NCBI GenBank assembly: GCA_902594335.1
Contig: CACJLY010000005.1
Coordinates: 1-64,000, forward strand
Reading direction: 5' to 3'
DNA from: an uncultured Pelagibacteraceae bacterium
GTDB lineage: Bacteria > Pseudomonadota > Alphaproteobacteria > Pelagibacterales > Pelagibacteraceae
Length of the DNA: 64,000 nucleotides
Part shown: one piece after another, positions 23,405-37,553 of the stretch
Layout: every line of letters starts with the position of its first letter
Numbering within the stretch: the first letter of the stretch is position 1
Position numbers and translations under genes: made by a program
Notes under the pieces: generated by a model
What the model was told of the DNA's origin: nothing
Database searches by the model: none
Seen by the model: only the letters and a program-made list of their open reading frames with translations

Positions 23405-25360
23405 ATGAAATATCCTGTCCTAATACCTAATATATTTAACTTCCCTTTTACATATGAAAGTGACTTAGATCTTAAAGTAGGAGATTATGTTTGTGTTCCC
23501 TTTGGAAAATCAAAAATAACAGGAGTTGTATGGAATGAATTTGAAAAAAAAAATAACAAAAATTTTCAGATAAAAAAAATTCTTAAAAAAATAGAAATTG
23601 AACCACTTAAAAAAGAAATTATAAACTTTTTGAATTGGTTTTCTGAATATAACTTAGTACCAAAAGGAATGTGTTTAAAACTACATTTACTTAGTGGAGA
23701 AGCAATCACTAATTATGAAGATGAAAATTATCTATCCTATAATAAACAAAAGTTTGTAAATAAGTTTACCCTGTCTTCAGATCAAAGAGAAATATTTGAG
23801 GAAATGTCAAAAAAAAATAATAAATTTAGAGTCCATCTTTTACAAGGGACTACAGGTTCAGGAAAAACAATTGTTTATTTTAAGCATATAAAACAATTGT
23901 TAGAAAAAGGCTATCAAGCAATGATTCTACTACCTGAAATTGGTTTAACCGCAGAATTTGAAAATAAATTTGAGGAATTTTTTGGTTTCAGTGCTGCAGT
24001 GTGGCACTCTGGAATAACACCAAAAAAAAAGAAAATAATCTGGAGTGGAGTATCATCAGGAAAAATTAATGCAATTATTGGAGCTCGTTCCTCATTATTT
24101 TTACCATTTAAAAATCTTGGAATTATAGTTGTAGATGAAGAGCACGATCAATCATTCAAACAAGACGAAGGAGTAATTTATAATGCAAGAGACATGGCAA
24201 TTGCTAGAGCTAATTTTGAAAATATCCCTATCAATCTTGTTACTGCTGTACCCTCAATAGAAACATATGCAAATATTAAGAAAAAGAAATACTCTCTTTC
24301 ACGTTTAACTAAAAGATATGAAGATGCAAATTTACCCACATATAAAATAATAGACTTAAACAAAAATAAGTTAGATAAACAATCATGGATTGCTAATAAA
24401 ACTTTAGAAAAGGTAAATAATCACTTAAAAAAAAATGACCAAGTATTATTTTTTATTAATAGAAGAGGTTTTGCTCCATATGCTCTTTGTAAGAAATGTT
24501 TAAATGTTTATTCCTGTCCAAATTGTTCGATAAATTTAGTATATCACAAACATAAAAATAAATTACTTTGTCATTATTGTGGTTTTCAATCTCAGTTAAG
24601 CAGGAATTGTAAGAAAGGTGAAGTATGTGATTTTGTTTTTAGTGGCCCTGGGGTAGAGAGAATTTCTGAAGAGGTTAAACTCAAATTCCCAAATAATAAA
24701 ATATCAATTTTTTCAAGTGATACCATGAATAAAAAATCTTCTAAAAAAAAATTAGAAGATATAGTTAAAGGAAAAATTGATATACTTATTGGAACACAAT
24801 TAATTTCTAAAGGTTTTCATTTTCCAAAATTAAACTGCATTGTTATTTTAGATATTGATCTTAATTCAAATGGACATGACTTAAGAACTGCGGAAAAAAA
24901 CTTACAGCTCTATCACCAATTATCTGGACGGGCTGGTAGAACTGGTAAACCAGCTACAGTATATTTTCAAACATACAACTCAAACCAAAGTATTATTAAT
25001 CAAATAACAAATCCTGATCCTTTTATTTTTTTAGAAAATGAATTGAAATTAAGAGAGAAAAATAATCTACCACCTTATGAAAGATTTGTTTCATTAATAC
25101 TCACCTCTTCAAATGAAAGAAGTTTAGAAAAAGAGTCAATGGACATAAAAAAAATGTTATCAGAATCCTTAAACGACAAAATTTTGGGACCTGTTAATGC
25201 ACCTATATATCGAGTTAGACGAAAGTATAGACAGAGACTTTTGATAAGATCTAAAAAGGGTTCTAATATTCAAAAAAGATTGAGTGAAATCTTAATTACA
25301 TACAAATTACCTAAAGAAATAAAACTAACAGTTGATGTTGACCCAATAACCTTTAATTAA
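23405..25360 (+). CDS. priA: Primosomal protein N' (PriA helicase) with altered zinc and motif III residues
   Basis: 3'-5' superfamily 2 helicase that restarts stalled replication forks. Visible: the N-terminal 3'-DNA-binding domain; Walker A GTTGSGKT (148-155); DEEH; and GTQLISKGFHFP and QLSGRAGRTG (motifs V and VI). Two deviations stand out. Motif III reads TAVPS (280-284) instead of the usual SATPS. The zinc region has C362, C365, C371, C374, C389, C392 and C402, but Gly405 in place of the eighth Cys, with a Cys three residues later (C408). At 651 aa it is shorter than E. coli PriA (732). In many alphaproteobacteria priA also lies just before atpH. Confidence 0.94.
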   Translation: MKYPVLIPNIFNFPFTYESDLDLKVGDYVCVPFGKSKITGVVWNEFEKKNNKNFQIKKILKKIEIEPLKKEIINFLNWFSEYNLVPKGMCLKLHLLSGEAITNYEDENYLSYNKQKFVNKFTLSSDQREIFEEMSKKNNKFRVHLLQGTTGSGKTIVYFKHIKQLLEKGYQAMILLPEIGLTAEFENKFEEFFGFSAAVWHSGITPKKKKIIWSGVSSGKINAIIGARSSLFLPFKNLGIIVVDEEHDQSFKQDEGVIYNARDMAIARANFENIPINLVTAVPSIETYANIKKKKYSLSRLTKRYEDANLPTYKIIDLNKNKLDKQSWIANKTLEKVNNHLKKNDQVLFFINRRGFAPYALCKKCLNVYSCPNCSINLVYHKHKNKLLCHYCGFQSQLSRNCKKGEVCDFVFSGPGVERISEEVKLKFPNNKISIFSSDTMNKKSSKKKLEDIVKGKIDILIGTQLISKGFHFPKLNCIVILDIDLNSNGHDLRTAEKNLQLYHQLSGRAGRTGKPATVYFQTYNSNQSIINQITNPDPFIFLENELKLREKNNLPPYERFVSLILTSSNERSLEKESMDIKKMLSESLNDKILGPVNAPIYRVRRKYRQRLLIRSKKGSNIQKRLSEILITYKLPKEIKLTVDVDPITFN

Positions 25361-25457
25361 TGGACAAATTTTGCACTATTTAGTCAATCTGTTACTTGAA
25401 GACACCAAACTCATATGCTACTTAATCCAAAAAATCTTCTAAAATAAAGAGTTAAAA

Positions 25458-26015
25458 TTGAGCAAAAATAACAGTTTTTCAGCAACTACAGCAAGTAGGT
25501 ATTCTTTAGCACTATATGAACTAGCTAATGAAAATAATTCAATAGATGAGGTTGAAAAACAATCAATATCTTTTTTAAGATTAATAGATGAAAGCAAAGA
25601 TTTTAGTTCATTAATAAAAGATCCAACTAACTCTGTAAATGAACTTCAGGATGTAATTAACAAAATTGCTGAAAATTATAAATTAAACTCTTTAATGTCA
25701 AAATTTTTAGGTTTTCTAATATCTAAAAGAAGATTTTTTTATGTAAGAACAATTCTTCAAGATTTTGTAGATACTTGTTCGAAAAAAAGAGGAGAAGTAA
25801 AAGCTGAACTAATTTCCTCTAAAGAATTATCAGGAGAACAAGTAAATAAAATAAAAGACGAACTTTCTCAAAATTTTGACGCAAAAATAAAATTAGACTA
25901 TAAATATGACAAAAGTTTAATTGGAGGTTTAGTAATACAAGTTGGTAGTATTATGGTAGATACCTCTATTAAAAATAAATTACAACTAATTGAAAATATA
26001 ATGATAGAGGCTTAA
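25458..26015 (+). CDS. atpH: ATP synthase delta subunit
   Basis: Peripheral-stalk subunit that joins F1 to the b subunits. The sequence SATTASRYSLALYELANENNS is the usual delta N-terminus, and the C-terminal GGLVIQVGSIMVDTSIKNKLQ is diagnostic. It has 185 aa. The best start is a TTG at 25458, because it gives the normal N-terminus and no ATG lies nearby in frame. The 97-base gap after priA (25361-25457) has no gene, hairpin or strong promoter that I can support. atpA follows with no gap. Confidence 0.93.
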   Translation: MSKNNSFSATTASRYSLALYELANENNSIDEVEKQSISFLRLIDESKDFSSLIKDPTNSVNELQDVINKIAENYKLNSLMSKFLGFLISKRRFFYVRTILQDFVDTCSKKRGEVKAELISSKELSGEQVNKIKDELSQNFDAKIKLDYKYDKSLIGGLVIQVGSIMVDTSIKNKLQLIENIMIEA

Positions 26016-27551
26016 ATGGAAATAAATCCTTCAGAAGTAACAAAAATATTAAAAGAACAAATTAAAAAGTTTGGAGATAAAGCTGAGGTTACAGAGGTTG
26101 GTCAAGTTTTATCAGTAGGTGATGGTATAGCAAGAATATATGGATTAGATAATGTTCAAGCTGGAGAAATGGTAGAATTTTCTGACGGCTCGAAAGGAAT
26201 GGCATTAAACCTAGAAAGTGAAAATGTAGGTGTAGTAATTTTTGGTGATGATAGAGCAGTTAAAGAAGGTGATACTGTAAAAAGAACTGGTGCAATTGTT
26301 GATACACCAGTTGGGAAAGAATTGCTTGGTAGAGTGGTTGATGGTTTAGGAAACCCAATTGATGGAAAAGGTGCGTTAGATAAAAGTTTAAGAAGAAGTA
26401 GGGTTGAGGTTAAAGCTCCTGGCATAATTCCACGTAAATCTGTAAGTGAACCAATGCAGACTGGTCTTAAATCAATTGATAGTCTAGTTCCAATTGGAAG
26501 AGGACAAAGAGAATTAATTATTGGTGACAGACAAACAGGCAAAACAGCAGTTGCAATTGATGCTATAATAAACCAGAAAAAAATTAACGAGTCAGGCGAT
26601 GAGAAGAAAAAATTGTATTGTATTTATGTGGCCGTAGGCCAAAAGAGATCTACAGTTAGACAGATTGAAAAAACACTAGAAGAAGCTGGTGCGATGGAAT
26701 ACACAACAATAGTTGCAGCAACTGCATCAGATGCAGCACCTTTACAATTTTTAGCCCCTTATACCGGATGTACTATGGGTGAGTATTTTAGAGATAATGG
26801 GATGCATGCCTTGATAATATATGATGATTTGTCAAAACAAGCTGTTGCATATAGACAAATGTCACTTCTATTAAGAAGACCTCCCGGAAGAGAAGCATAT
26901 CCTGGAGATGTGTTTTACTTACATAGTAGATTACTTGAAAGGGCTGCAAAATTAAGTGACGAGCATGGTGGAGGATCATTAACCGCTCTTCCAATAATCG
27001 AAACCCAAGGTGGTGATGTCTCCGCATTTATACCAACAAATGTTATTTCAATTACTGATGGTCAAATATTTCTTGAAACTGAACTTTTTAACCAAGGTAT
27101 AAGACCTGCCATAAATGTTGGATTATCCGTATCAAGAGTTGGATCATCTGCTCAAACTAAAGCGATGAAGAAAGTTTCAGGGTCCATGAAATTGGAGCTC
27201 GCGCAATATCGTGAAATGGCTGCGTTTGCACAATTTGGTTCAGACCTTGATGCGTCTACTCAGAAATTACTTAACAGAGGATCAAAGTTAACTGAACTTT
27301 TAAAGCAAAATCAATATTCTCCCATGACAGTTGCAGAACAAGTCATTTCGGTATTTTGTGGAGTTAGAGGACATCTTGATGATATTGAACAAAAGGATAT
27401 TTCAAGTTTTGAGAGTAAAATTATTGAAAAATGTAAATCTGAAAAGCCAGATATTATTGAGTCAATAACAGCTTCAGGAAAACTTGAAGATGATAAAGAA
27501 AAAGAATTAAATGAAATTATTTTACAACTTAAGAAAGATTTTAACTCATAA
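26016..27551 (+). CDS. atpA: ATP synthase alpha subunit
   Basis: Non-catalytic nucleotide-binding subunit of F1. Walker [10 protein letters not shown] is at 170-178; [39 protein letters not shown] and the arginine-finger region [10 protein letters not shown] are intact. The N-terminus (ISxIL-like [10 protein letters not shown]) is typical. The length is 511 aa. The start is the base after the atpH stop. The a, b and c subunit genes of the Fo part are not in the window, as is usual for alphaproteobacteria with a split operon. Confidence 0.98.
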   Translation: MEINPSEVTKILKEQIKKFGDKAEVTEVGQVLSVGDGIARIYGLDNVQAGEMVEFSDGSKGMALNLESENVGVVIFGDDRAVKEGDTVKRTGAIVDTPVGKELLGRVVDGLGNPIDGKGALDKSLRRSRVEVKAPGIIPRKSVSEPMQTGLKSIDSLVPIGRGQRELIIGDRQTGKTAVAIDAIINQKKINESGDEKKKLYCIYVAVGQKRSTVRQIEKTLEEAGAMEYTTIVAATASDAAPLQFLAPYTGCTMGEYFRDNGMHALIIYDDLSKQAVAYRQMSLLLRRPPGREAYPGDVFYLHSRLLERAAKLSDEHGGGSLTALPIIETQGGDVSAFIPTNVISITDGQIFLETELFNQGIRPAINVGLSVSRVGSSAQTKAMKKVSGSMKLELAQYREMAAFAQFGSDLDASTQKLLNRGSKLTELLKQNQYSPMTVAEQVISVFCGVRGHLDDIEQKDISSFESKIIEKCKSEKPDIIESITASGKLEDDKEKELNEIILQLKKDFNS

Positions 27552-27557
27552 AAAATA

Positions 27558-29853
<2,296 letters not shown>

Positions 29854-29854
<1 letters not shown>

Positions 29855-30246
29855 TGAGCGAAGAATATTCTGTAGAAATAGTAAACCCTGAAAAATCATT
29901 TTTATCAAAAAATGATGTCACCGAGGTAGTTGTCCCTGCATTTGAAGGTGAGATAGGGATTTTGAAAGACCATATTTCTATTATTTCTTTTTTAAAACCA
30001 GGAATAATTAAAATATTTTCAAAGTCTGGCGAGGAAAGTTTTTATGTAAATGATGGAATAATTGAATTTAAAGATAATAATCTTTCTATACTTACAAGTC
30101 TTATTTTAAATTTAAAAGACATTGATAAAGAAAAAATTTCAGAAATTCAGAAATCTGCTGAGGAAGAACTTAACAAGTCTGATATAAATGATCAGGAAAA
30201 ATATTTGCTTGATCAAAAACTTGAAGTATTAAAATCAATTAACTAA
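29854..30246 (+). CDS. atpC: ATP synthase epsilon subunit
   Basis: Rotor-stalk subunit with an N-terminal beta-sandwich (VEIVNPEKSFLSKNDVTEVVVPAFEGEIGILKDH) and a short C-terminal helical region (about 90-130). Its 130 aa are usual. This is the last gene of the 30-kb plus-strand block. Its 3' end overlaps the end of rppH on the other strand by 12 bases, so no separate terminator fits between them. Confidence 0.95.
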
Positions 30247-30714
30247 AATTTTTTTTACTTCTTCTTGAATTTTTTCGTATACATGTAGTTTAAATTCTAC
30301 CACAAGTTCAGTAATTTTATCTGGATCTACCCATCTCCATTCAAGAAATTCTGGATGTTTTGTATTAATATTAATTTCTTTTTCTTCACCATTAAATCTC
30401 ATTATATACCATTGTTGTTTTTGACCTTTAAATTTACCTTTCCAAATAATTCCTAATAATTCATTTGGTAAGTGGTAGGTAAGTAAGCCATCAATTTTTT
30501 TAATTAAACTTACTGATTTAATACTAGTTTCTTCTTTTAATTCTCTAATTGCAGCTTCATAAAAGTCTTCACCCTTATCAACCCCACCTTGTGGCATTTG
30601 CCAAAAGTTTTTTTTATTATCTATTCTTTTTGCAACAAAAATTTTATTTTCTTTATTTAAAACAACTATCCCAACACCACTTCTAAGTGGTAAATTTTTA
30701 TATCTCTCTTTCAT
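30235..30714 (-). CDS. rppH: RNA pyrophosphohydrolase RppH (Nudix)
   Basis: Removes pyrophosphate from 5'-triphosphorylated RNA and so starts 5'-end-dependent mRNA decay; the family is also known as NudH/IalA (Ap4A hydrolase). The Nudix box GGVDKGEDFYEAAIRELKEETS follows GX5EX7REUXEE, with the final Gly replaced by Ser. LPLRSGVGIVVLNKENKIFVAKR and WQMPQGG are typical of RppH. It has 159 aa. It lies one base after ctpA at the end of the rplU operon and converges on atpC. Confidence 0.92.
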   Translation of the reverse strand: MKERYKNLPLRSGVGIVVLNKENKIFVAKRIDNKKNFWQMPQGGVDKGEDFYEAAIRELKEETSIKSVSLIKKIDGLLTYHLPNELLGIIWKGKFKGQKQQWYIMRFNGEEKEININTKHPEFLEWRWVDPDKITELVVEFKLHVYEKIQEEVKKILVN

Positions 30715-30715
30715 T

Positions 30716-31861
30716 TTAGCCGTTTAAAAGCTCTAAAGCGAATTGAAGTTGATTGTCTGTATCAGTATTAAACCTAAAGTCATCAGATCCTTCAGCTACC
30801 TCAATATCAGGCGAGACACCTATTTCTGATATAGATTTTCCTGATGGAAGATAATATTTAGATACAGTCAATCTTATTGCACCTTTATTTTTGAGAGGAA
30901 TGATTGATTGTACAGAGCCTTTACCATAGCTATTTTCTCCAATTATTATTGCTCTTTTGTGATCCTTTAGCGCCCCTGCTACAATTTCAGATGCAGATGC
31001 TGAACCATAATTTATTAGGACAATAATTGTATCTCCATCTAATATATCACCTTTTCTTGCAAAGAATTTTCTACTTTCATATTTTCTTTTACTTTTTGTT
31101 GAAACAATTTCTCCACTATCTATAAAAAAATCTGTAATTTTAATTGCCTGAGAAAGTAGTCCACCAGGATTATTTCTTAAATCTAAAATATAATTTTTAA
31201 CATTTTCATTTTTTTTAAACTCTTTAATTTTGTCTCTAATTTGACCACTACTGTTTTCATTAAAAGAAGTAAGTCTTAAATAACCAGTTTGATCATCTAA
31301 TATCTCAGATTTTACTGATGAAACTTTAATTTTTTCTCTAGTAATTTTAAAAACTAATGCCTTTCGTTCACCCCTTCTTCTAACTGTGATTTCAATATCT
31401 GATCCAACAGGACCCCTCATTATGTCAACTGCTTCACTTAAAGATTTACCTTGAACCTGAATATCATTAATTCTTACTATATAATCACCAGCTTTAACTC
31501 CAGCTTCAGCCGCAGGTGAATCATCCATTGGTGTTATTACCTTTATTACCCCAGCTTCCATGCTCACTTCAATTCCTAGTCCTCCAAATTCCCCACTCGT
31601 TTCTGTTTGCATACTTTGATAAGAATCTGGTGACATATAAGCAGAATAAGGATCTAAGGATTGAAGAACACCATTGATTGCAGCATCCATTGCATCACTT
31701 TGGTTTACCTCATCAACAAATTCTTTATTAATTTTATCTAAGACTTCTGAAAAAACATCTATTTTTTTATAAATATCATTCTCTTCTGATACGGCAAAAA
31801 TACTAGTTACAAAAAAATAAATAAATAATGACAAAAAGTATGTTTTAGGTTTTTTCATCAT
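30716..31861 (-). CDS. ctpA: Carboxy-terminal processing protease CtpA (S41 family)
   Basis: Periplasmic serine protease that trims C-termini of envelope proteins or degrades cell-wall hydrolases. The N-terminus is a signal peptide or anchor (basic MMKKPK, then a hydrophobic stretch 8-23). A PDZ domain spans about 90-165 (GEFGGLGIEV to TVRRRG). The catalytic dyad is visible as the serine region GSASAS (286-291) and Lys314 in YGKGSVQ. Its 381 aa are on the short side. The start overlaps the end of rsfS by 4 bases (ATGA). Confidence 0.93.
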   Translation of the reverse strand: MMKKPKTYFLSLFIYFFVTSIFAVSEENDIYKKIDVFSEVLDKINKEFVDEVNQSDAMDAAINGVLQSLDPYSAYMSPDSYQSMQTETSGEFGGLGIEVSMEAGVIKVITPMDDSPAAEAGVKAGDYIVRINDIQVQGKSLSEAVDIMRGPVGSDIEITVRRRGERKALVFKITREKIKVSSVKSEILDDQTGYLRLTSFNENSSGQIRDKIKEFKKNENVKNYILDLRNNPGGLLSQAIKITDFFIDSGEIVSTKSKRKYESRKFFARKGDILDGDTIIVLINYGSASASEIVAGALKDHKRAIIIGENSYGKGSVQSIIPLKNKGAIRLTVSKYYLPSGKSISEIGVSPDIEVAEGSDDFRFNTDTDNQLQFALELLNG

Positions 31862-32208
31862 ATAATTACTTTTTCTTTAGGAATTAATTCAGACCATATT
31901 TTTTCTAATTCATAAAATTTTCTTTTTTCAGGATTGAAAATATGAATAATAAGATCAATTCCATCTACAAGTTTCCAATCACTACTTTCTCTTCCTTCAA
32001 TTTTACAATTACTTACACCATTTTTTTTTAAGTATTCATATACTTGCTCTGATAAAGCTTGGATATGTCTTGAAGACGTCCCGCTAGCGATTATCATTTG
32101 ATCCGCTATTGATGATTTTCCATCTAAATCTATTGAAACAATATTTAGGGCTTTATTTGCATCTAAGAGATTGACCACATCTTTGTGAAGAGTAGAGATT
32201 TTGTCCAT
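31858..32208 (-). CDS. rsfS: Ribosome silencing factor RsfS
   Basis: Binds L14 and blocks subunit joining when nutrients are scarce. Recognisable RsfS/Iojap sequence: VSIDLDGKSSIADQMIIASGTSSRHIQALSEQV, then EGRESSDWKLVDGIDLIIHIF and FYELEKIWS. It has 116 aa. It sits between nadD and ctpA, and the nadD-rsfS pairing is conserved in many bacteria. Confidence 0.95.
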   Translation of the reverse strand: MDKISTLHKDVVNLLDANKALNIVSIDLDGKSSIADQMIIASGTSSRHIQALSEQVYEYLKKNGVSNCKIEGRESSDWKLVDGIDLIIHIFNPEKRKFYELEKIWSELIPKEKVII

Positions 32209-32225
32209 TAATTATAAAAAGAGTA

Positions 32226-32771
32226 TCAAATTTTTCTTAATTTAGAAGATGAAATATTGACCTTATTAAATTTTATAAATTTTAAGCTTTTCTTACTATA
32301 CTTTTTAAAGCTTCTAGAACTTAATGATTTAGCCTTATATCTGTCTCTATCAAATACTAGAATGTTACAAATAGATGAAATTAAATCAGAGTTTTTCCAT
32401 TTATGAAAATTAATCAAACTATCTGCCCCCATTATGAAATAAATATCAGTCTTTTTATTATTTTTTTTAATATGTTTTATCAGGTCAATTGTTCTATTTG
32501 ATTTAATTTTATCCTCAAAATATTTTACTTTAATAAATGAATTTTTTTTAGAAATTTTTTTTGCAAAATTTATTCTTTTATCTAAACTTAAACTACTTTT
32601 CTCTTTAAATGGATTTTTTTTGGTAACCGCCCAAATAATCTTATCAATATCGTATCTTTTTTTTGCCTCTTTAGAGATACTTAAATGTCCTTTATGTGCT
32701 GGATCAAAGGTGCCTCCAAGAATACCAATTTTTTTTTTATTTTCTTGTTTGTCCAGATCCATATATCTCAT
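32226..32771 (-). CDS. nadD: Nicotinate-nucleotide adenylyltransferase NadD
   Basis: Makes nicotinic acid adenine dinucleotide for NAD synthesis. It has the nucleotidyltransferase motif IGILGGTFDPAHKGHLSI, WAVTKKNPFK, FIMGADSLINFHKW, and NISSSKLRKI, the counterpart of the ISSTxIR motif. The protein stops right after this last motif (181 aa), so the usual final 10-25 residues are absent. The first ATG (32771) overlaps proA by 35 bases; an ATG at 32762 gives a 26-base overlap and is equally plausible. Confidence 0.9.
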   Translation of the reverse strand: MRYMDLDKQENKKKIGILGGTFDPAHKGHLSISKEAKKRYDIDKIIWAVTKKNPFKEKSSLSLDKRINFAKKISKKNSFIKVKYFEDKIKSNRTIDLIKHIKKNNKKTDIYFIMGADSLINFHKWKNSDLISSICNILVFDRDRYKAKSLSSRSFKKYSKKSLKFIKFNKVNISSSKLRKI

Positions 32772-33980
32772 ATTTGTAACTAACTAGCTGGTTTAGTCCA
32801 ACAGGACCTCTTGGTGGAAGTTTGTTTGTTGAAATTCCAACTTCACCTCCAAAACCAAATTCTCCTCCATCAGCATACTGAGTTGAAGAATTGTGAATAG
32901 CGATCGAACTTTTAATATTTTTTATAAAAAATTTTGCAGAAATTTTATTATTTGTAATTATCGCATCAGTATGCATTGTTCCATATTTATTGATATGATT
33001 TACTGCATCATTAATATTATTTACTAGTTTTACAGAAATTTTTGCAGATAAATGTTCCTTCGACCATGTTTTATTATTTGCTAATTTTGAATTTCCGTTA
33101 AACAATTTAGAAATTTTTCTATCAGCATAAATAGAACAATCTCTCTTAGTGAGTTCATTTAATATCTCATTTACATTTTTTGATTTATTTTTATGTATTA
33201 AAAGTGTCTCGGTAGCTCCACAAATACTAGTATTACGTAATTTAGCATTGATTAATATTTTTTTTGCCATTGAAAGATTTGCATCTTTATCAATATAAGT
33301 ATGACACATACCTTCAAGGTGTCCAATGACAGGAACAGAGGATAAATCTTGAACTTTTTTTACAAGACTTTTTCCACCTCTTGGAATAATAACATCTATA
33401 TATTTTGACATTTTTGACAGCATGTAGTCGACCAGTTTTCTATTTTTATTCTCTATAAACTGAACAAAATTCTTATTTATTTTGTATTTTTCTAATGATT
33501 TTCTAAAAAGATTAGCTAAAATTTTATTACTAAAGTAAGACTCTGATCCTCCTCTTAATATTACGCAGTTCCCAGATTTAAAACAAAGTGTAGATACGTC
33601 CGAAGTTACATTTGGTCTACTTTCATAAATTACACCAATAATACCAATCGGAATTGATACTTTCTTTATTTTTAAACCGTTTGGTCTTTTCCAGGTTTCT
33701 ATATCAACATCTACTGGATCCTTAAATTTTGCAATAGTTTCAATTGATTTAATAATTGAGCTTATTTTGTCATTATTAAGAGCAAGCCTTTTAATTAAAT
33801 TTTCTTTAAGTTTTTTAGATTTGGCTATTTTTATATCTTTTGTGTTTTCGATTAAAATTTTATTTTGGTTTTTTTTAATAAGTTGAATGTAATAATTTAA
33901 TACTTTATTTTTTTTTTTATTACTTATTTTGTTTTGAAAAGCAATTTTCGCATTTGTACCAATTTTTTCTAAGTTTTTAC

Positions 33981-33984
<4 letters not shown>
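32737..33984 (-). CDS. proA: Gamma-glutamyl phosphate reductase ProA
   Basis: Second step of proline synthesis: reduces gamma-glutamyl phosphate to glutamate semialdehyde. An aldehyde-dehydrogenase-like fold with IPIGIIGVIYESRPNVTSD, LRGGSES, DVIIPRGGKSLV, catalytic Cys in the segment NTSICGATETLLIH, and GGEFGFGGEVGISTNKLPPRGPVGL near the C-terminus. It has 415 aa. It overlaps proB by 4 bases at its start and nadD at its end, so proBA form one unit. Confidence 0.96.
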
Positions 33985-36075
<2,091 letters not shown>

Positions 36076-36076
36076 T

Positions 36077-36097
36077 TAATTAGCTGTCTACTAATTA
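36077..36097 (-). other. Hairpin over the rpmA stop codon
   Basis: On the minus strand a perfect 7-bp stem TAATTAG/CTAATTA with a 7-base loop covers the rpmA stop codon in the short rpmA-obgE gap. No T-run follows, so it does not look like a terminator. It may stabilise or delimit an mRNA segment, or be chance in AT-rich DNA. Confidence 0.4.
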
Positions 36098-36345
36098 GGC
36101 TTTACTGATACGTAAGTTCTGTCTGATTTGCTTTTTTTAAAAACAACTTTTCCTCTAACAACAGAAAAAATTGAATGGTCTTTACCCATTCCAACATTTT
36201 CTCCAGGAAAAATTTTAGTGCCTCTTTGTCTTACAATAATATTTCCAGGTATTACTAATTCACCACCATATTTTTTTACACCTAGTCTACGGCCTGCACT
36301 ATCTCTTCCATTTCTCGATGATCCACCTGCTTTTTTTGTTGCCAT
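36091..36345 (-). CDS. rpmA: 50S ribosomal protein L27
   Basis: Ribosomal protein whose N-terminal arm reaches the peptidyl-transferase centre. [28 protein letters not shown] and [25 protein letters not shown] are diagnostic. It has 84 aa with no N-terminal pro-sequence of the Firmicute type. It follows rplU by 11 bases. Confidence 0.98.
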   Translation of the reverse strand: MATKKAGGSSRNGRDSAGRRLGVKKYGGELVIPGNIIVRQRGTKIFPGENVGMGKDHSIFSVVRGKVVFKKSKSDRTYVSVKPN

Positions 36346-36356
36346 AAATTACCTAT

Positions 36357-36767
36357 TTATTTTGAAGCCTCAATTTTTTCTTCTTTAGCTTCTTTAACTA
36401 CAACTTCCTTTTTTTTCATCTTTTCAGCCTCTGATAAAACTTTACCATCTTTTGAAAAAATTTTGTTAATTCTTATAAGTGAATACTGTTGTCTGTGCCC
36501 GTTTTTACGTCTTGAATTTTTTCTTCTTCTTTTTTTAAAAATAAGAACAGTTCTCTCTTTGCCGTTTTTTAATAATTCAGCTTCAACTTTCGCACCATCC
36601 ACAGTTGGTGTACCTAATTCAATACTTTTATCATCTCCATAAGCTAAAATTTCTTTAAATTCTACTTTAGAGGCTGGATTTGATTCAGCTAATTTTTCTA
36701 CTTTTATTATTTCACCAGCTGAGACTTTGTACTGTTTTCCACCTGTTTGTATTACTGCGTATGACAT
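36357..36767 (-). CDS. rplU: 50S ribosomal protein L21 with charged tail
   Basis: First gene of the rplU-rpmA-obgE-proBA-nadD-rsfS-ctpA-rppH series. The core has MSYAVIQTGGKQYKVSAGEI and the basic KKRRRKNSRRKNGHRQQYSLIRI. The protein is 136 aa, about 30 longer than the usual L21. The extra C-terminal part (from about 112) is Lys/Glu-rich (KMKKKEVVVKEAKEEKIEASK-type), a second case beside L19 of an appended charged tail. A clear promoter precedes it. Confidence 0.97.
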   Translation of the reverse strand: MSYAVIQTGGKQYKVSAGEIIKVEKLAESNPASKVEFKEILAYGDDKSIELGTPTVDGAKVEAELLKNGKERTVLIFKKRRRKNSRRKNGHRQQYSLIRINKIFSKDGKVLSEAEKMKKKEVVVKEAKEEKIEASK

Positions 36768-36794
36768 TAACGATCCTAATTTTTAATTATCAGC

Positions 36795-36822
36795 AATATA
36801 GTCAGGGCCTTATTTTAGTCAA
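36795..36822 (-). promoter_or_regulatory. Promoter of the rplU operon
   Basis: On the minus strand TTGACT (36822-36817) and TATATT (36800-36795) are separated by 16 bases. Transcription should start near 36788, about 20 bases before the rplU ATG. It is the only good promoter pair seen between 30235 and 36832, so it probably drives all nine genes. Confidence 0.7.
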
Positions 36823-36832
36823 GCTGAATAAG

Positions 36833-37552
36833 TTAGAAATTATCCTTTAAATCTCTCAATTTTGAAAAGTTTTTAACGTTTTTTGATCTTAAAAAAATAT
36901 TGGTTTGTAGTTCTTCTTCAAGAGTTGAGGGTATAGTTGGTATTCCTTTTGCTAACTTATTTTTTACTGTCTCAATTTTTGAAATTAGTCTCTTGTTATC
37001 TGAATCATACTTTAAACAAAAATCCGAATTTTTTAATGTATATTCATGTCCACAATAAATTTCTGTATCTAAAGGTAAACTCTTTATTAACTGTAAGGAA
37101 TTAAACATTTCTTCATGAGTGCCCTCAAATACTCTTCCACAACCTAATGAAAACAATGTATCTCCAGAAAATAATGCATGCTCTTTGAAAAAATAAAAAC
37201 ATACATGACCTAAAGTATGTCCTGGAATATGAAAAACTTTTGCTTCAAATATACCATCTTTCCAAATTTCATTATTTTTTACCAATATATCTATTTCAGG
37301 TATTCTGTGTTTGTCCTGATCAAAACCAATGACTTTGGCATTATATAATTTTTTAAGCTCTTTATTGCCTCCAACATGATCATAATGATGGTGAGTGTTC
37401 ATTATAAATTTTAATTTTAAGTTGAGACTTTCAATTTTATTGATTACAGGCTCTGCTTCGCTTGGATCTATCACAACAGCAGATCTATTAATTTCATCAA
37501 TTAATAAATATGAAAAATTATCCTCTAAACATTTTATTATTTCTATTTTCAT
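36833..37552 (-). CDS. gloB: Hydroxyacylglutathione hydrolase (glyoxalase II)
   Basis: Metallo-beta-lactamase-fold enzyme that hydrolyses S-lactoylglutathione in methylglyoxal detoxification. THHHYDHVGGNKEL (about 52-65) holds the binuclear metal ligands; HIPGHTLGHVCFY, LFSGDTLFSLGCGRVFEGT and YCGHEYT supply the rest. It has 239 aa. It is the last gene of metX-metW-gloB, one base after metW. Confidence 0.94.
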   Translation of the reverse strand: MKIEIIKCLEDNFSYLLIDEINRSAVVIDPSEAEPVINKIESLNLKLKFIMNTHHHYDHVGGNKELKKLYNAKVIGFDQDKHRIPEIDILVKNNEIWKDGIFEAKVFHIPGHTLGHVCFYFFKEHALFSGDTLFSLGCGRVFEGTHEEMFNSLQLIKSLPLDTEIYCGHEYTLKNSDFCLKYDSDNKRLISKIETVKNKLAKGIPTIPSTLEEELQTNIFLRSKNVKNFSKLRDLKDNF

Positions 37553-37553
37553 A

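Noticed and set aside
25361-25457. Small RNA or terminator between priA and atpH
   Set aside because: The region has no inverted repeat with a T-run and no convincing promoter pair; it is left as plain intergenic sequence.
26156-26542. 128-codon open frame antisense to atpA
   Set aside because: It lies fully inside a highly conserved gene on the other strand, has no recognisable domain, and its frame is open because of codon bias in atpA.
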